A stretch of DNA of 48,966 nucleotides from Clostridium tunisiense TJ (GTDB lineage: Bacteria; Bacillota; Clostridia; Clostridiales; Clostridiaceae). Below the pieces are notes generated by a model that worked only from the letters and a program-made list of their open reading frames with translations, was not told the origin of the DNA and did no database searches. This document shows, piece by piece, positions 1-8,861 of the stretch; within the stretch, counting starts at the first letter, position 1, and every line of letters begins with the position of its first letter. Location of the stretch: the NCBI RefSeq assembly GCF_000300195.1, contig NZ_AMQH01000021.1:1-48966 (forward strand), read 5' to 3'. Both the position numbers and the translations under genes were made by a program.

Positions 1-130
1 CCCTAAGATGAGATTTCCCATGGCGTAAGCCAGTAAGACTCCTGAAAGAACATCAGGTTGATAGGTTAGGGGTGTAAGCATGGTAACATGTTTAGCTGAC
101 TAATACTAATAAGTCGAGGGCTTGACCTAA
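1..130 (+). rRNA. 23S ribosomal RNA, 3' end (partial)
   Basis: This is the last ~130 nt of a 23S rRNA gene cut by the window edge. The run around 89-128, ending in TAATAAGTCGAGGGCTTGACC, is the typical 3' terminal part of firmicute 23S rRNA. A 5S gene follows after ~120 nt. The 3' boundary is placed by similarity and is approximate. Confidence 0.93.
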
Positions 131-193
131 GACATAATTTCACTGTGCAATTTTGAAAGAACAATAAACTGTTCTTAGAACATTAAAAAGCTG

Positions 194-222
194 TTGACAA
201 AATAAAAACAGCTTAGTATAAT
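194..222 (+). promoter_or_regulatory. Near-consensus promoter in the 23S-5S spacer
   Basis: TTGACA (194-199), a 17-nt spacer and TATAAT (217-222) form a perfect sigma-A-type promoter about 30 bp upstream of 5S. It lies inside the rRNA operon, downstream of 23S. It could give 5S and the two following tRNAs their own transcript. The boxes are seen; activity is inferred. Confidence 0.75.
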
Positions 223-251
223 GTTAAATGTAAGGTGTCAAACATCTTAAA

Positions 252-368
252 TCTGGTGATGATGCGTTTAGAAGATACACCCGTTCCCATACCGAACACG
301 AAGGTTAAGATCTAAACGGCCAAGAGTACTGCAAGGGAGACTTTGTGGGAGGGTAGGTGGTCGCCAGG
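252..368 (+). rRNA. 5S ribosomal RNA
   Basis: The gene is about 117 nt. The conserved core CACCCGTTCCCATACCGAAC is present, and the ends pair (CTGG near 253 with CCAG near 363), as in 5S terminal helices. It lies directly between 23S and two tRNAs. Exact ends are approximate. Confidence 0.93.
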
Positions 369-376
369 TAATATAT

Positions 377-453
377 GGATCTTTAGCTCAGTTGGTTAGA
401 GCAACCGGCTCATAACCGGTTGGTCCGGGGTTCGAGTCCCTGAAGGTCCACCA
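377..453 (+). tRNA. tRNA with CAT anticodon (elongator Met or Ile2)
   Basis: A 77-nt cloverleaf with encoded CCA. Acceptor GGATCTT pairs with AAGGTCC and the anticodon loop is CTCATAA. A CAT anticodon can be tRNA-Met or the lysidine-modified tRNA-Ile2. The D arm, anticodon arm and acceptor stem resemble the Bacillus tRNA-Ile(CAT) as I recall it more than the Bacillus elongator Met, so Ile2 is a real possibility. It lies 8 nt after 5S in the rrn operon. Confidence 0.92.
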
Positions 454-458
454 TACTT

Positions 459-534
459 GGGGGTATAGCTCAGTTGGGAGAGCACCTGCCTTGCACGCAG
501 GGGGTCAAGAGTTCGAATCTCTTTATCTCCACCA
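459..534 (+). tRNA. tRNA-Ala (TGC)
   Basis: A 76-nt cloverleaf with encoded CCA. Acceptor GGGGGTA pairs with TATCTCC (including G-U pairs). The anticodon loop is CTTGCAC, so the anticodon is TGC. It starts 5 nt after the previous tRNA and is the last gene of this rrn operon. Confidence 0.95.
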
Positions 535-535
535 A

Positions 536-563
536 AAGCAATCCATTTGGATTGCTTTTTTAC
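536..563 (+). terminator. Rho-independent terminator of the rrn operon
   Basis: AGCAATCC / GGATTGCT hairpin with an ATTT loop, followed by a T run, directly after tRNA-Ala. It ends the 23S-5S-tRNA transcript. Confidence 0.88.
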
Positions 564-716
564 TTTATAAAAAAATAACTATTAGCCATAATAATCTATA
601 GCTTTTTAATAATTAATAAATAGCTAGTAGTAAGAATGCTAATAATAAGAGCAAAATAACAATGAGTAAAGAATTTTAGAAGTACTAAACTAATTTATTT
701 CTAAGGAGAGAAATGT

Positions 717-1229
717 ATGGCAGTATATAGAATACAACAATTTGTTAAAGCTATCACTGCAAAAATAACAGAAGAAGATTTAGCTTTAATTAATAAGTAT
801 TTAAATCATAGTGAAATAGAGCTTTTCAATAAGTTACCCATATATGACAGAAAACACTCCATTAATGTAGCTAAGGATATTATGAGGGAAGTAAATAAAG
901 AAAGCTTTAATAAAAACAATAAAGATTTCAACTATGAGACTTTAATAAAAGCTGCATTACTTCATGATATAGGAAAGTCCTATAAAAAGCTTAATCCAAT
1001 AGATAAATCTGTATTAGTACTATTAAATAAATTTACTAAGGGAAAATTAAAGAACTATAGCAATTTTAAAAAGATTCATGTTTATTATAATCATGGAGAA
1101 GAGGGCTACAAGCTTTTAAAACATAAAAATTATAGTGATAAGTTTTTAGGTGTCATAAGAGATCACCATAAAAGAGATATAAGTTGTGATTACACTAAAA
1201 TTATTAAGGAATATGATGATAAAAATTAA
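717..1229 (+). CDS. HD-domain phosphohydrolase-like protein
   Basis: A 170-residue protein with an HD metal-binding core: His47 in DRKHSINVA, the HDIG signature at 83-86 (LLHDIGKS), and further histidines near 126 (YYNHGEEG) and 150 (IRDHHKRD). This is the layout of small HDIG-type phosphohydrolases, which act on nucleotides or phosphorylated metabolites; the substrate cannot be read from sequence. The start is ATG 717, with AAGGAG at 703-708. An overlapping ATG at 713 is out of frame. The gene stands alone between the rrn terminator and its own terminator. In clostridia similar HD proteins lie near the origin, but no function is assigned here. Confidence 0.8.
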   Translation: MAVYRIQQFVKAITAKITEEDLALINKYLNHSEIELFNKLPIYDRKHSINVAKDIMREVNKESFNKNNKDFNYETLIKAALLHDIGKSYKKLNPIDKSVLVLLNKFTKGKLKNYSNFKKIHVYYNHGEEGYKLLKHKNYSDKFLGVIRDHHKRDISCDYTKIIKEYDDKN

Positions 1230-1235
1230 TGATAT

Positions 1236-1290
1236 AACCTCTAGGATATAATCTTACCAATAAGGTGGATCTATCCTAGAGGTTTTTATT
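1236..1290 (+). terminator. Rho-independent terminator after the HD gene
   Basis: AACCTCTAGGATA (1236-1248) pairs perfectly with TATCCTAGAGGTT (1272-1284), followed by a T-rich tract. The loop is 23 nt. Confidence 0.85.
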
Positions 1291-1385
1291 TTGTACTTTT
1301 ATATAATGGAAAAACCTCTTCAAACTTAAGTAGAGCAATTCATTGAAAAATTACATTACATATTTCATAAATCTACCAAAGGTGG

Positions 1386-1424
1386 TTGACTTTATAACTA
1401 CTATGCAATACAATGTAGTTATAA
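1386..1424 (+). promoter_or_regulatory. Promoter region with PadR operator palindrome
   Basis: TTATAACTAC (1392-1401) and GTAGTTATAA (1415-1424) are perfect inverted arms with a 13-nt centre. They lie just after a TTGACT hexamer (1386-1391) and end 30 bp before the padR start. Position and symmetry suggest that the PadR regulator binds here and represses its own operon. The palindrome is seen; the regulator match is inferred. Confidence 0.65.
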
Positions 1425-1454
1425 GGTAACTTGTATTGCAAGGTAGGTGATATT

Positions 1455-1775
1455 GTGGCTAATAAAACGCAACTTCTTAAAGGCATTCTAGAAGGATGTA
1501 TTCTTAAGATAATAAATGAAAAAGAAACCTATGGATATGAAATTGTTGAGAAGTTAAAAAATTACGGATTAGAAGATATAAGTGAAGGAAGTATATATCC
1601 ACTTCTTATAAGACTGGAGAAAAATGAGTTTTTAAATTCTACAATGAAAGACTCTCCTTTTGGACCTAAAAGAAAATATTATAGCTTATCAGTAAAAGGT
1701 GAAGCAGAGTTAGAAAGCTTTAAAGATGCATGGAATTACCTAAGTAAGGTTGTAAGTAATATTATGGAGGATTAG
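1455..1775 (+). CDS. PadR family transcriptional regulator
   Basis: About 106 residues from GTG 1455, preceded by the SD-like AAGGTAGGTG (1439-1448). A reading frame opens upstream at TTG 1431, but that would bury the SD. The sequence has the PadR winged-helix: a start like ANKTQLLKGILEGCILKII, the YGYEIVEKL helix, the SEGSIYPLL recognition helix and the RKYYSLS wing. PadR proteins are small dimeric repressors, often of membrane or stress genes. The next gene starts 2 bp after its stop and encodes a DUF1048-like membrane protein, a common PadR partner. A palindrome upstream suggests autoregulation. The inducing signal is unknown. Confidence 0.88.
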   Translation: MANKTQLLKGILEGCILKIINEKETYGYEIVEKLKNYGLEDISEGSIYPLLIRLEKNEFLNSTMKDSPFGPKRKYYSLSVKGEAELESFKDAWNYLSKVVSNIMED

Positions 1776-1777
1776 TT

Positions 1778-2461
1778 ATGGGGATAGTAAAAAATTATAT
1801 AAAGGATACCAATATTCATAAGGAGAAGTTAGATAAGGAGTATAGAGTTATATTTGATGAGATTATGGTATACTTTAGAACTTCAGCTTTACCAGAGAAG
1901 GAAATAGAAGTTACCATACAGGATATTTTGAGTAGCTTCTTAGAAGCTCAAGAAGCAGGAAAAACTGTAGATGAAGTTATAGGGGGGAGCTATAAAGACT
2001 TTTGTGAAAATATAATAGAAGAACTAAAGAGCACACCAAAGGATAGGAAAAGAATTATATTGTCTAATATATCTATGTTATTTCTAATTTCTATAGTTCT
2101 TATTGCTACTGACTATATTTTATATTCTATAGAAGATTTTGTGAAAGACAGAACTATAATCTTTAATTATTCAGTAAGCTTAGATACTATATTACAAGTT
2201 TTTATAGCAGTTTTAGTAATATATGCATTTTTTAAGTATGTAAGAAGCAGTGGTGTAACTAAAAAAAGTACAAAAGCTAAATTGAAAGAAGGTGCTATTT
2301 TATATTTAGCAAGCTTAATTTTTATATCTATACAAATAGGAATTAAATATTTTAAGTTATTTAATTTTGAGGGAATAGTTTTATTAAATATAAACATATA
2401 TATAATAATTCCTATTCTCTATATAATAATGAAGATATTTGATTATTTTTCCAATAAGTAA
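1778..2461 (+). CDS. DUF1048/HAAS-like membrane protein, PadR-linked
   Basis: A 227-residue protein. Residues 1-85 are soluble and charged and resemble the DUF1048 domain commonly found beside PadR regulators (FDEIMVYFRTS, then an IL..FLEAQEAGKTVDEV helix). Residues ~90-225 hold four hydrophobic segments (near 92-112, 128-148, 170-187 and 200-222). It is probably an inner-membrane protein whose cytosolic domain senses or recruits a partner. It is co-transcribed with padR at 2-bp spacing, which suggests it is the PadR target. Its biochemical role is unknown. Confidence 0.7.
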   Translation: MGIVKNYIKDTNIHKEKLDKEYRVIFDEIMVYFRTSALPEKEIEVTIQDILSSFLEAQEAGKTVDEVIGGSYKDFCENIIEELKSTPKDRKRIILSNISMLFLISIVLIATDYILYSIEDFVKDRTIIFNYSVSLDTILQVFIAVLVIYAFFKYVRSSGVTKKSTKAKLKEGAILYLASLIFISIQIGIKYFKLFNFEGIVLLNINIYIIIPILYIIMKIFDYFSNK

Positions 2462-2660
2462 TATAATTAATGAAAAATAATAAATAGAATTCTACTATAT
2501 GCCCTTCTAGTTTAAAACTATAAGGGCTAAACTTATAATAATTTTATATAGCAGGAGAAATTCATTATATTATTTACCATTAAATGATAAAATATATTTA
2601 TAGGCAAAAATACAAGTTTGTAGCACCAAATAGTACAAGAATTATTATATGGAGGAAAAT

Positions 2661-3188
2661 ATGAGTTCTAAAAGCCGTAGAGATAAAATAAGAGAATTGT
2701 TCATAAATAATAAAGAGCCTTTAAAGGGGCAAGTTTTAGCTGAAATGTTTAATGTAACAAGGCAAGTAATTGTAAAAGATATAGCTATCATAAGGGCAGA
2801 AGGGCTAAATATTATTGCTACCCCAGAAGGTTATATCACGCTAATAGATAATTCTAACGCCCTAAAGAGAGTTATAGCAGTAAGTCACTCTAAAAACCAT
2901 ATGGAAGATGAATTAAAAACTATTATAAAGTATGGTGCAACTATTGAAGATGTTATAGTTGAACATCCTCTTTATGGGGAAATAAAGGCAATGCTTATGA
3001 TAAAAAACTTATTTGATTTGGAAAGCTTTGTAGAAAAGTTTCAGGATTATGCTGCAGAACCATTATCAGCTATAACAAATGGTGTGCACTTGCATACAAT
3101 AAGTTGTGATAATGAAGATATTTTAAATAAAATTATCAATGAACTGAGCACAAAGGGATATTTAGCTGATGCTAAAGATAAAGATTAA
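2661..3188 (+). CDS. niaR: NiaR-type transcriptional repressor of NAD biosynthesis (HTH + 3H domain)
   Basis: 175 residues from ATG 2661. An ATG at 2649 is in frame, but the SD GGAGG (2651-2655) lies between the two, so 2661 is preferred. Residues 1-60 form a DeoR/HTH_11-like helix-turn-helix (GQVLAEMFNVTRQVIVKDIAIIR). Residues ~75-170 form the 3H domain with its conserved histidines (VSHSKNHMEDE, VEHPLYGEI, NGVHLHTIS). NiaR binds nicotinic acid and a metal and represses NAD salvage and niacin uptake genes in Firmicutes. No NAD gene is next to it here, so it acts at a distance. The upstream gap holds only a weak hairpin around 2500-2530. Confidence 0.85.
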   Translation: MSSKSRRDKIRELFINNKEPLKGQVLAEMFNVTRQVIVKDIAIIRAEGLNIIATPEGYITLIDNSNALKRVIAVSHSKNHMEDELKTIIKYGATIEDVIVEHPLYGEIKAMLMIKNLFDLESFVEKFQDYAAEPLSAITNGVHLHTISCDNEDILNKIINELSTKGYLADAKDKD

Positions 3189-3303
3189 AGAAAAATTTCC
3201 TATGAAGTAACTATAATTAACTAAGTATAAATAAAATACTTTTAATTTAAAAGTGTAATAAATTACTTTAATGTAGACATAAATAATTTTAGGGGGAAAG
3301 GCT

Positions 3304-4467
3304 TTGGAAAAGGTTGCATTATTAAAATGTGAAAGCTATGATGTAGATTTAATAGAAAGTAAGATTAGAGAAGGCTTTAAACTTCTTGGGGGAGAAAAGT
3401 TTTTAAGAGAACTAATTCCTCTAAATAGTAAGGTACTACTAAAACCTAACTTACTTAGTGTAGAGCATAAGGAATCTCCTGTAGTAACTCATTATGCTGT
3501 TTTTGAAGCAGTTATTAGGGTTATTAGGGAGTATAGTGACAATATAGTCTTTGGTGATTCTCCAGGGTTTGGCGATGGAAGAAAAGCAGCAGAAAAATGT
3601 GGACTTATAGCTGTTGCTGAAAAGTATAATGTAAGCTATGTAGACTTCAATGAAAGTGTAAATGCAAAGCTAGAAAATTCACTTCTATGTAAAACTTGGA
3701 CTGTGGCCAAGGCACCTTATGAAGCAGATGTGGTTATAACATTACCTAAACTTAAAACTCATGCCATGGCTTACTTCACTGGCGCAATAAAAAACCAGTT
3801 TGGTTGCATACCAGGCACAGGAAAAGCCACTTGGCATACTAGGATGCCTAAAGCAGAAAACTTTTGCAAAATGCTTTTAGACCTAAATTCTGTAGTTAAA
3901 ACTAGTTTTGCTATTATGGATGGTATAGTTGCAATGGAGGGAAATGGACCTAAATCAGGAAGTCCCTATAAGCTTAATACATTAATTATGGGAAGAAGTA
4001 TTACTGCAGTGGATTCAACAGCTGTAAGGCTTATAGGCTATGATAATCCTTTAGATACACCAGTATTAAAGGAGGCTTATGATTCTGGATATGGACCAGT
4101 TTTACCAGAGGATATAGAAGTACTAGGAGAAAAATTAGAAAGCTTAAAAGCTAAGGATTTTGAACTTTGTAGGAAGGGTGGAGATTTTTATTTTATAAGT
4201 CCTAAGGTTACAAACTTTTTAAGAGAGCTTATTGCTCCTAGTCCGCACTTAATACCAGAGAAGTGTATTTCTTGCAGTAGATGCAAAAAAGTATGTCCAG
4301 AAAATCCAAAGGCAATAGAAATGACAGAGAAAAATGGTAAAAAGTATCCGGAGTGGGATATGAAAAAATGTATAAGATGCTTTTGTTGTCAAGAGTTATG
4401 CCCAGTGGGAGCAATTGAAACAAAACAAAGTTCTTTAGGAAAATTAATTAATAAGGGTAAGAGGTGA
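3304..4467 (+). CDS. DUF362 domain protein with C-terminal 2x[4Fe-4S] ferredoxin domain
   Basis: 387 residues from TTG 3304, with a GGGGG SD shortly upstream. Residues ~5-290 are the DUF362 fold (KVLLKPNLL, VVITLPKLKTH, KNQFGCIPG, VDSTAVRLIGYD). Residues 320-375 are a bacterial ferredoxin domain with C321-x2-C324-x2-C327-x3-C331 and C356-x2-C359-x6-C366, enough for two [4Fe-4S] clusters. DUF362 proteins are widespread in anaerobes and their reaction is not established, so redox function is inferred from the clusters. The gene is followed after 5 bp by the UPF0182 gene, which suggests one transcript. Confidence 0.85.
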   Translation: MEKVALLKCESYDVDLIESKIREGFKLLGGEKFLRELIPLNSKVLLKPNLLSVEHKESPVVTHYAVFEAVIRVIREYSDNIVFGDSPGFGDGRKAAEKCGLIAVAEKYNVSYVDFNESVNAKLENSLLCKTWTVAKAPYEADVVITLPKLKTHAMAYFTGAIKNQFGCIPGTGKATWHTRMPKAENFCKMLLDLNSVVKTSFAIMDGIVAMEGNGPKSGSPYKLNTLIMGRSITAVDSTAVRLIGYDNPLDTPVLKEAYDSGYGPVLPEDIEVLGEKLESLKAKDFELCRKGGDFYFISPKVTNFLRELIAPSPHLIPEKCISCSRCKKVCPENPKAIEMTEKNGKKYPEWDMKKCIRCFCCQELCPVGAIETKQSSLGKLINKGKR

Positions 4468-4472
4468 TATGA

Positions 4473-7175
4473 GTGAAAACTAAAAAAATAGCAACGTCCA
4501 TAATATTAGGAATTTTAGTAATTATAGCTATCCTTGCATCTAGTATAAATATAATCATTGATTATCAATGGTTTAAGGAATTAGGATATCTTTCTGTATA
4601 CTTTACAAAAATTATGGCAGTATTAAAACTTACTGTTCCAGTATTTTTAGTTGTATTTATAGGAATAACCATTTATTATAGGAGTTTAATACCTAATATA
4701 AGAAAAATTAAAAAGGTAATTGAGATAGATAAGGTAAAAGAAAGAAGAAGCTTTAAGATTTTTCTTGTTATAAATTTTATAATTTCTATGGTATTCTCCA
4801 TAGCTTTTTCTAGTGAGTATTGGTATAAGATATTAGAGTATACAAGCTCTACAGAATTTTCTTTAACGGACCCAATTTTTAACAAGGATATTTCTTTCTT
4901 TGTTTTTAAACTGCCATTAATTCAGTCGCTATATAATAGTTCAATATCCTTTATGATACTTTTAGTGGTGGGTACCTTTGTTATTTACATGATACTTACA
5001 GCAAAGGATAAAATGTTTAGTAAAAATGTACAAGTAGATGGAAGAAATATTAAAAATCTTACTAGCGGAATAACTTCCTTTGCAGGAAAACAATTAGCTG
5101 TAGTTGCTGCATTTATAATGCTTCTTATATCCCTTGGATACATGATAAGTGGATGGAACTTGGCTTACTCTCCAAGGGGAATTGTGTTTGGAGCAAGTTA
5201 TACAGATGTAGCAGTATCTTTAAAATTCTTTAAGGTTATAACTATAGTAGCTTTAGTTGGAGCTTTCGTAGTGTTCTTTAGTATTATGGCTAAGAAGGCT
5301 AAACCTATTATAATTTCTGTAGTTTTAATTGTAATTTTAATGATTGGAGAAAATTTAGCAGCTGGAGTGGTTCAGAAGTTTATAGTTCAATCTAATGAAA
5401 AGTCTCTAGAAAAACCTTATATTGAACATAATATAAACTACACTAAAAAGGCTTTCAATATTGATGAAATAAAAGAAGAGAACTTTGAGATTAAGAATGA
5501 GTTAAGTAGTGAAAATTTAAAGGAAAATGAAGAAATAATAGATAACATTAAAGTTAACTCCTATAGACCAGCTCTAGAGTTTTATAATCAGTTTCAGTAT
5601 ATAAGATATTATTATAAGTTTAATGATATTGATATTGATAGATATAATATTAATGGTAAATATAATCAAGTATTTGTGGCAGCAAGAGAGTTAGATTTTG
5701 AAAAGTTAGATGATAACTCAATCACTTGGCAAAACAAACATTTAGCTTATACTCATGGCTATGGAGTTGTAATGAGTAAGGTTAATTCTGTTACTAGCGA
5801 AGGACAGCCAGACTTTATAATGAGTAATATACCAATTTCAAATGAAACCAATATACCAATTGAAAACCCAAGAATTTATTTTGGTGAGGGTTCTAACGAC
5901 TATAGCATTGTAAACACTAAACTTGGAGAACTTGATTATCCAGTTGGTGGTGAAAATGCTACTAATAACTATGATGGCAATGCAGGAATAAAAATGACTT
6001 TCCTAAATAAGCTTATTTTTGCATTAAAAGAACAAAATCCTAAGTTTATATTATCTAATGATATAACTAGTGACAGTAAAATAATTCTTCATAAAAATGT
6101 TATGGAAAGAGTTAATAAAATAGCTCCATTCTTAAGATATGACAAAGATCCTTATGTTGTTATAAGTGATAATAGACTTTACTGGATAGTAGATGGGTAT
6201 ACTACTTCAGATAAGTTTCCATTCTCTCAACCTATGGATGGCATTAACTATATAAGAAACTCAGTTAAAGTAGTTATTGATGCTTATAATGGGGACACTA
6301 ATTTTTATGTAGTTGATGAAAGTGATCCTATTGCAATGACTTATTCAAAAATATTTCCAGAGCTTTTCAAGAAGAGCAGCGAACTTTCTGAGGATTTAAA
6401 AGCTCACTTTAGATATCCAGAGGATTTATTTACAATTCAATCTAATGTATTATCTAAATATCATGTATCAGATCCAGGAGTGTTTTATAATGGTGATGAT
6501 GTATGGTCTATGGCTGAGGATAAAGAAAAAGTGGAAGCTGAACAGAAGTTTAATGAAGCAGATTATGTTACTATGAAGTTACCAAATGAAAGTAAACAAG
6601 AGATGGTAATTTTAGAGTACTTTAATACTAAGGGTAGAGATAACATGGTTGCTATGTATGGGGCTAGAATGGATGGAGAAAACTATGGAAAGATGTTCCT
6701 ATATAAGTTTCCAACAGGAGGAACAATATATAGCCCAATGCTATTTAAGCAAAAGATAAATCAGGACCCAGTTATTTCTAAAGAGTTATCTCTTTGGGAT
6801 ACAAAAGGCTCCGAAGTTCAATTTGGAGATATATTAATAGTACCAATAGAAAATTCGCTATTATATGTAGAGCCACTTTATCTTAGAGCTTCAGGTGATA
6901 AGAGTATACCAGAGATGAAAAATGTTATAGTTGGTTATGGGGATAAGCTAGTATTAGCTCCTAATATAGAAACTGCTCTAAAGAATATTTTTAATATTAA
7001 AGATGAGAGTGGTAGCAAACCAAATACTCCAGGGCAACCTGTAGTAACAGGAGATATGAACAAGATTAAGGAAATCTATAGTAAGGCCATAGAAGCTCAA
7101 AAAAGTGGTGATTGGGCAAAATATGGTGAATATATAACTGAACTTGGAAACTTAATCAACAGTTTATCACAATAA
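4473..7175 (+). CDS. UPF0182 family large membrane protein (COG1615)
   Basis: 900 residues, the usual size of UPF0182 proteins. The start is GTG 4473, with GAGGTG at 4461-4466; a nearby ATG at 4469 is out of frame. The N-terminal ~300 residues hold about seven membrane segments. The rest is a large, probably extracytoplasmic domain with the family-typical stretch around RPALEFYNQFQYIRYYYKFNDID and, further on, a region around RYPEDLFTIQ. The C-terminal tail is helical and charged (GDMNKIKEIYSKAIEAQKSGDW). The function of this conserved family is not known to me. It forms a tight unit with the DUF362 gene before it and the FAD enzyme after it. Confidence 0.9.
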   Translation: MKTKKIATSIILGILVIIAILASSINIIIDYQWFKELGYLSVYFTKIMAVLKLTVPVFLVVFIGITIYYRSLIPNIRKIKKVIEIDKVKERRSFKIFLVINFIISMVFSIAFSSEYWYKILEYTSSTEFSLTDPIFNKDISFFVFKLPLIQSLYNSSISFMILLVVGTFVIYMILTAKDKMFSKNVQVDGRNIKNLTSGITSFAGKQLAVVAAFIMLLISLGYMISGWNLAYSPRGIVFGASYTDVAVSLKFFKVITIVALVGAFVVFFSIMAKKAKPIIISVVLIVILMIGENLAAGVVQKFIVQSNEKSLEKPYIEHNINYTKKAFNIDEIKEENFEIKNELSSENLKENEEIIDNIKVNSYRPALEFYNQFQYIRYYYKFNDIDIDRYNINGKYNQVFVAARELDFEKLDDNSITWQNKHLAYTHGYGVVMSKVNSVTSEGQPDFIMSNIPISNETNIPIENPRIYFGEGSNDYSIVNTKLGELDYPVGGENATNNYDGNAGIKMTFLNKLIFALKEQNPKFILSNDITSDSKIILHKNVMERVNKIAPFLRYDKDPYVVISDNRLYWIVDGYTTSDKFPFSQPMDGINYIRNSVKVVIDAYNGDTNFYVVDESDPIAMTYSKIFPELFKKSSELSEDLKAHFRYPEDLFTIQSNVLSKYHVSDPGVFYNGDDVWSMAEDKEKVEAEQKFNEADYVTMKLPNESKQEMVILEYFNTKGRDNMVAMYGARMDGENYGKMFLYKFPTGGTIYSPMLFKQKINQDPVISKELSLWDTKGSEVQFGDILIVPIENSLLYVEPLYLRASGDKSIPEMKNVIVGYGDKLVLAPNIETALKNIFNIKDESGSKPNTPGQPVVTGDMNKIKEIYSKAIEAQKSGDWAKYGEYITELGNLINSLSQ

Positions 7176-7196
7176 CTGACCTTATTGGAGGATACT

Positions 7197-8591
7197 ATGG
7201 ATTATGATATATTAATACTAGGTGGGGGCATCATAGGTTGTGCCCTTGCCTATGAACTTTCAAAATACAACTTAAATATTGCAGTATTAGAGAAGGATTA
7301 TGATATAGGAAGTGACACTGCTTTAATAAATACAGCAACTATTTATGATGGATTAGAGAGTGAAGATGAACTATCTTCAAAACTTATAAGAAAAGGCAAT
7401 TTAATGATAGAGGAATATGCAAGTAAATTTAATGTGCCTTATAAAAGATGTGGTTCTATTTATATTGCTAAGGATAAAGAGCAAGAAGAGTTTATTGATA
7501 GCATGTATAAAAGAGCTCAAAAGAAAAAAATAGAAGATGTAAAACTTTTAGAGGGCGAGGATATCTTTAAATTAGAGCCAAGTTTAGATAAAGATATAAA
7601 AAAGATACTTTATATTCCTAATACAGGAGTACTTCGTTCCTATGACCTTGCATTAGCCTATGGGGAAATTGCTTTTGATAATGGGGTAAAGTTTAAGCTT
7701 GAAGAAGAAGTAGAAAGCATAGAAAAACTTACTAAAGGCTTTAAAGTAGAAACAAATAAGAATAAGTTTACTTGTAAGATTGTAATAAACACTACACTAG
7801 ATGAGAAGCTAACTAGAGGTTATGATAATAAGCCAGAAAGAACATACAATAAGAATTACTTAAAATATATTATGCTGGATAAAAAGTATGAAAAGCTATA
7901 TTCTAATATAATCTTTGATATAAAGGGGAAAGAAAGAATTTATATTAGGCCTACCATAGCTGGTGAAATTATTGGTGCATACAGTAATGATAAAAATGTA
8001 AGCTATGATAAGGTTATAAAAAGATTATCCCCTGTGCTAAAATCAATAGATAGCAATAGAATAAAGATGGTGCTAGATTGGCACCTATTTGATGAACCAG
8101 TGAGAATTGATAATAATGTGGATGAAAATGGTTATATCAATGTAGAGATTAGACACTATGGTCAAGTTACCATGACCCCAGCTTTAGCCCTTAATATTTG
8201 TAATTTAGTAGTTGGAAATTTAAATTGTAAGTTAAAGAAGGACTTCATTGACAAAAGAAGAGAATACTATAAATTTAAAGAGCTTTCCAATGATGAAAGA
8301 AATGAAATAATTAGGGTAGATAAAAAGTATGGAAAAGTAATATGTGCCTGTGAAAGCATTACTGAGGGTGAGATTGTAGATGCTATAAGAAGACCCTTAG
8401 GAGCTAGAACCTTAGAAGGCATCAAGAGAAGGACTGGAGCAGGTTTTGGAAGCTGTAGAGGTTGTTACTGTAATGAGCAGATAATTTCCATACTAGCAAG
8501 AGAAACAGGAAAGAAAATAACAGAGATTGTTAAGCACTCTAAAAACTCTAGGATTATTCTAGGAAGAATAAAAGAATTTGATACTATGTAA
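7197..8591 (+). CDS. FAD-dependent oxidoreductase (GlpA/DAO type) with C-terminal BFD-like [2Fe-2S] domain
   Basis: 464 residues from ATG 7197. The SD GGAGG (7187-7191) lies inside a longer in-frame extension, so the shorter start is chosen. The N-terminal FAD-binding motif is ILGGGIIGCALAYE. The middle resembles DAO/glycerol-3-phosphate dehydrogenase-like enzymes (GVLRSYDLALAYGEIA). The C-terminal ~75 residues are a BFD-like domain with C383-x-C385 and C420-x2-C423, then C425. This architecture is typical of clostridial 'GlpA-like' proteins paired with DUF1667 genes, as here: the next gene starts within 16 bp. The substrate is not proven; glycerol-3-phosphate or another hydroxy/amino acid is possible. 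Confidence 0.85.
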   Translation: MDYDILILGGGIIGCALAYELSKYNLNIAVLEKDYDIGSDTALINTATIYDGLESEDELSSKLIRKGNLMIEEYASKFNVPYKRCGSIYIAKDKEQEEFIDSMYKRAQKKKIEDVKLLEGEDIFKLEPSLDKDIKKILYIPNTGVLRSYDLALAYGEIAFDNGVKFKLEEEVESIEKLTKGFKVETNKNKFTCKIVINTTLDEKLTRGYDNKPERTYNKNYLKYIMLDKKYEKLYSNIIFDIKGKERIYIRPTIAGEIIGAYSNDKNVSYDKVIKRLSPVLKSIDSNRIKMVLDWHLFDEPVRIDNNVDENGYINVEIRHYGQVTMTPALALNICNLVVGNLNCKLKKDFIDKRREYYKFKELSNDERNEIIRVDKKYGKVICACESITEGEIVDAIRRPLGARTLEGIKRRTGAGFGSCRGCYCNEQIISILARETGKKITEIVKHSKNSRIILGRIKEFDTM

Positions 8592-8603
8592 GGAATGATT
8601 AGT

Positions 8604-8846
8604 TTGATGAGCGATAAAGATATATTAACTAGTATAGTTAGAGTAAAGGGTTCTTCAATACATGATGTGATGCCAGTAAAGAGTTCTAAACCTATAGATA
8701 AGGAACTTTGGATAGAATGTTCTAAAGCTTTAAGTAGAATTCATGTAGGTCCTCCTATGAATATTGGAGACATAGTGTGCAAGAATATCTTAAATACTGG
8801 AATAGATATTATATGTACTAAAAATATACCAAGAGATAAGAAATGA
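8604..8846 (+). CDS. Short DUF1667 protein lacking the N-terminal CxxC pairs
   Basis: About 80 residues. The match is to the C-terminal half of DUF1667 (SIVRVKGSSIHDVMPVKSSKPI, then GPPMNIGDIVCKNILNTGID). Full-length members are ~120 residues and start with conserved CxxC pairs; these are absent, and there is no room for them because the upstream stop codon is only 12 bp before this start. AGGA at 8591-8594 favours TTG 8604 or ATG 8607 over ATG 8595. Family members accompany GlpA-like FAD enzymes, which fits the context. The short form may be a real variant that no longer binds metal, or a gene that lost its 5' part. Confidence 0.7.
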   Translation: MMSDKDILTSIVRVKGSSIHDVMPVKSSKPIDKELWIECSKALSRIHVGPPMNIGDIVCKNILNTGIDIICTKNIPRDKK

Positions 8847-8861
8847 TTTTATAATAAGTCA

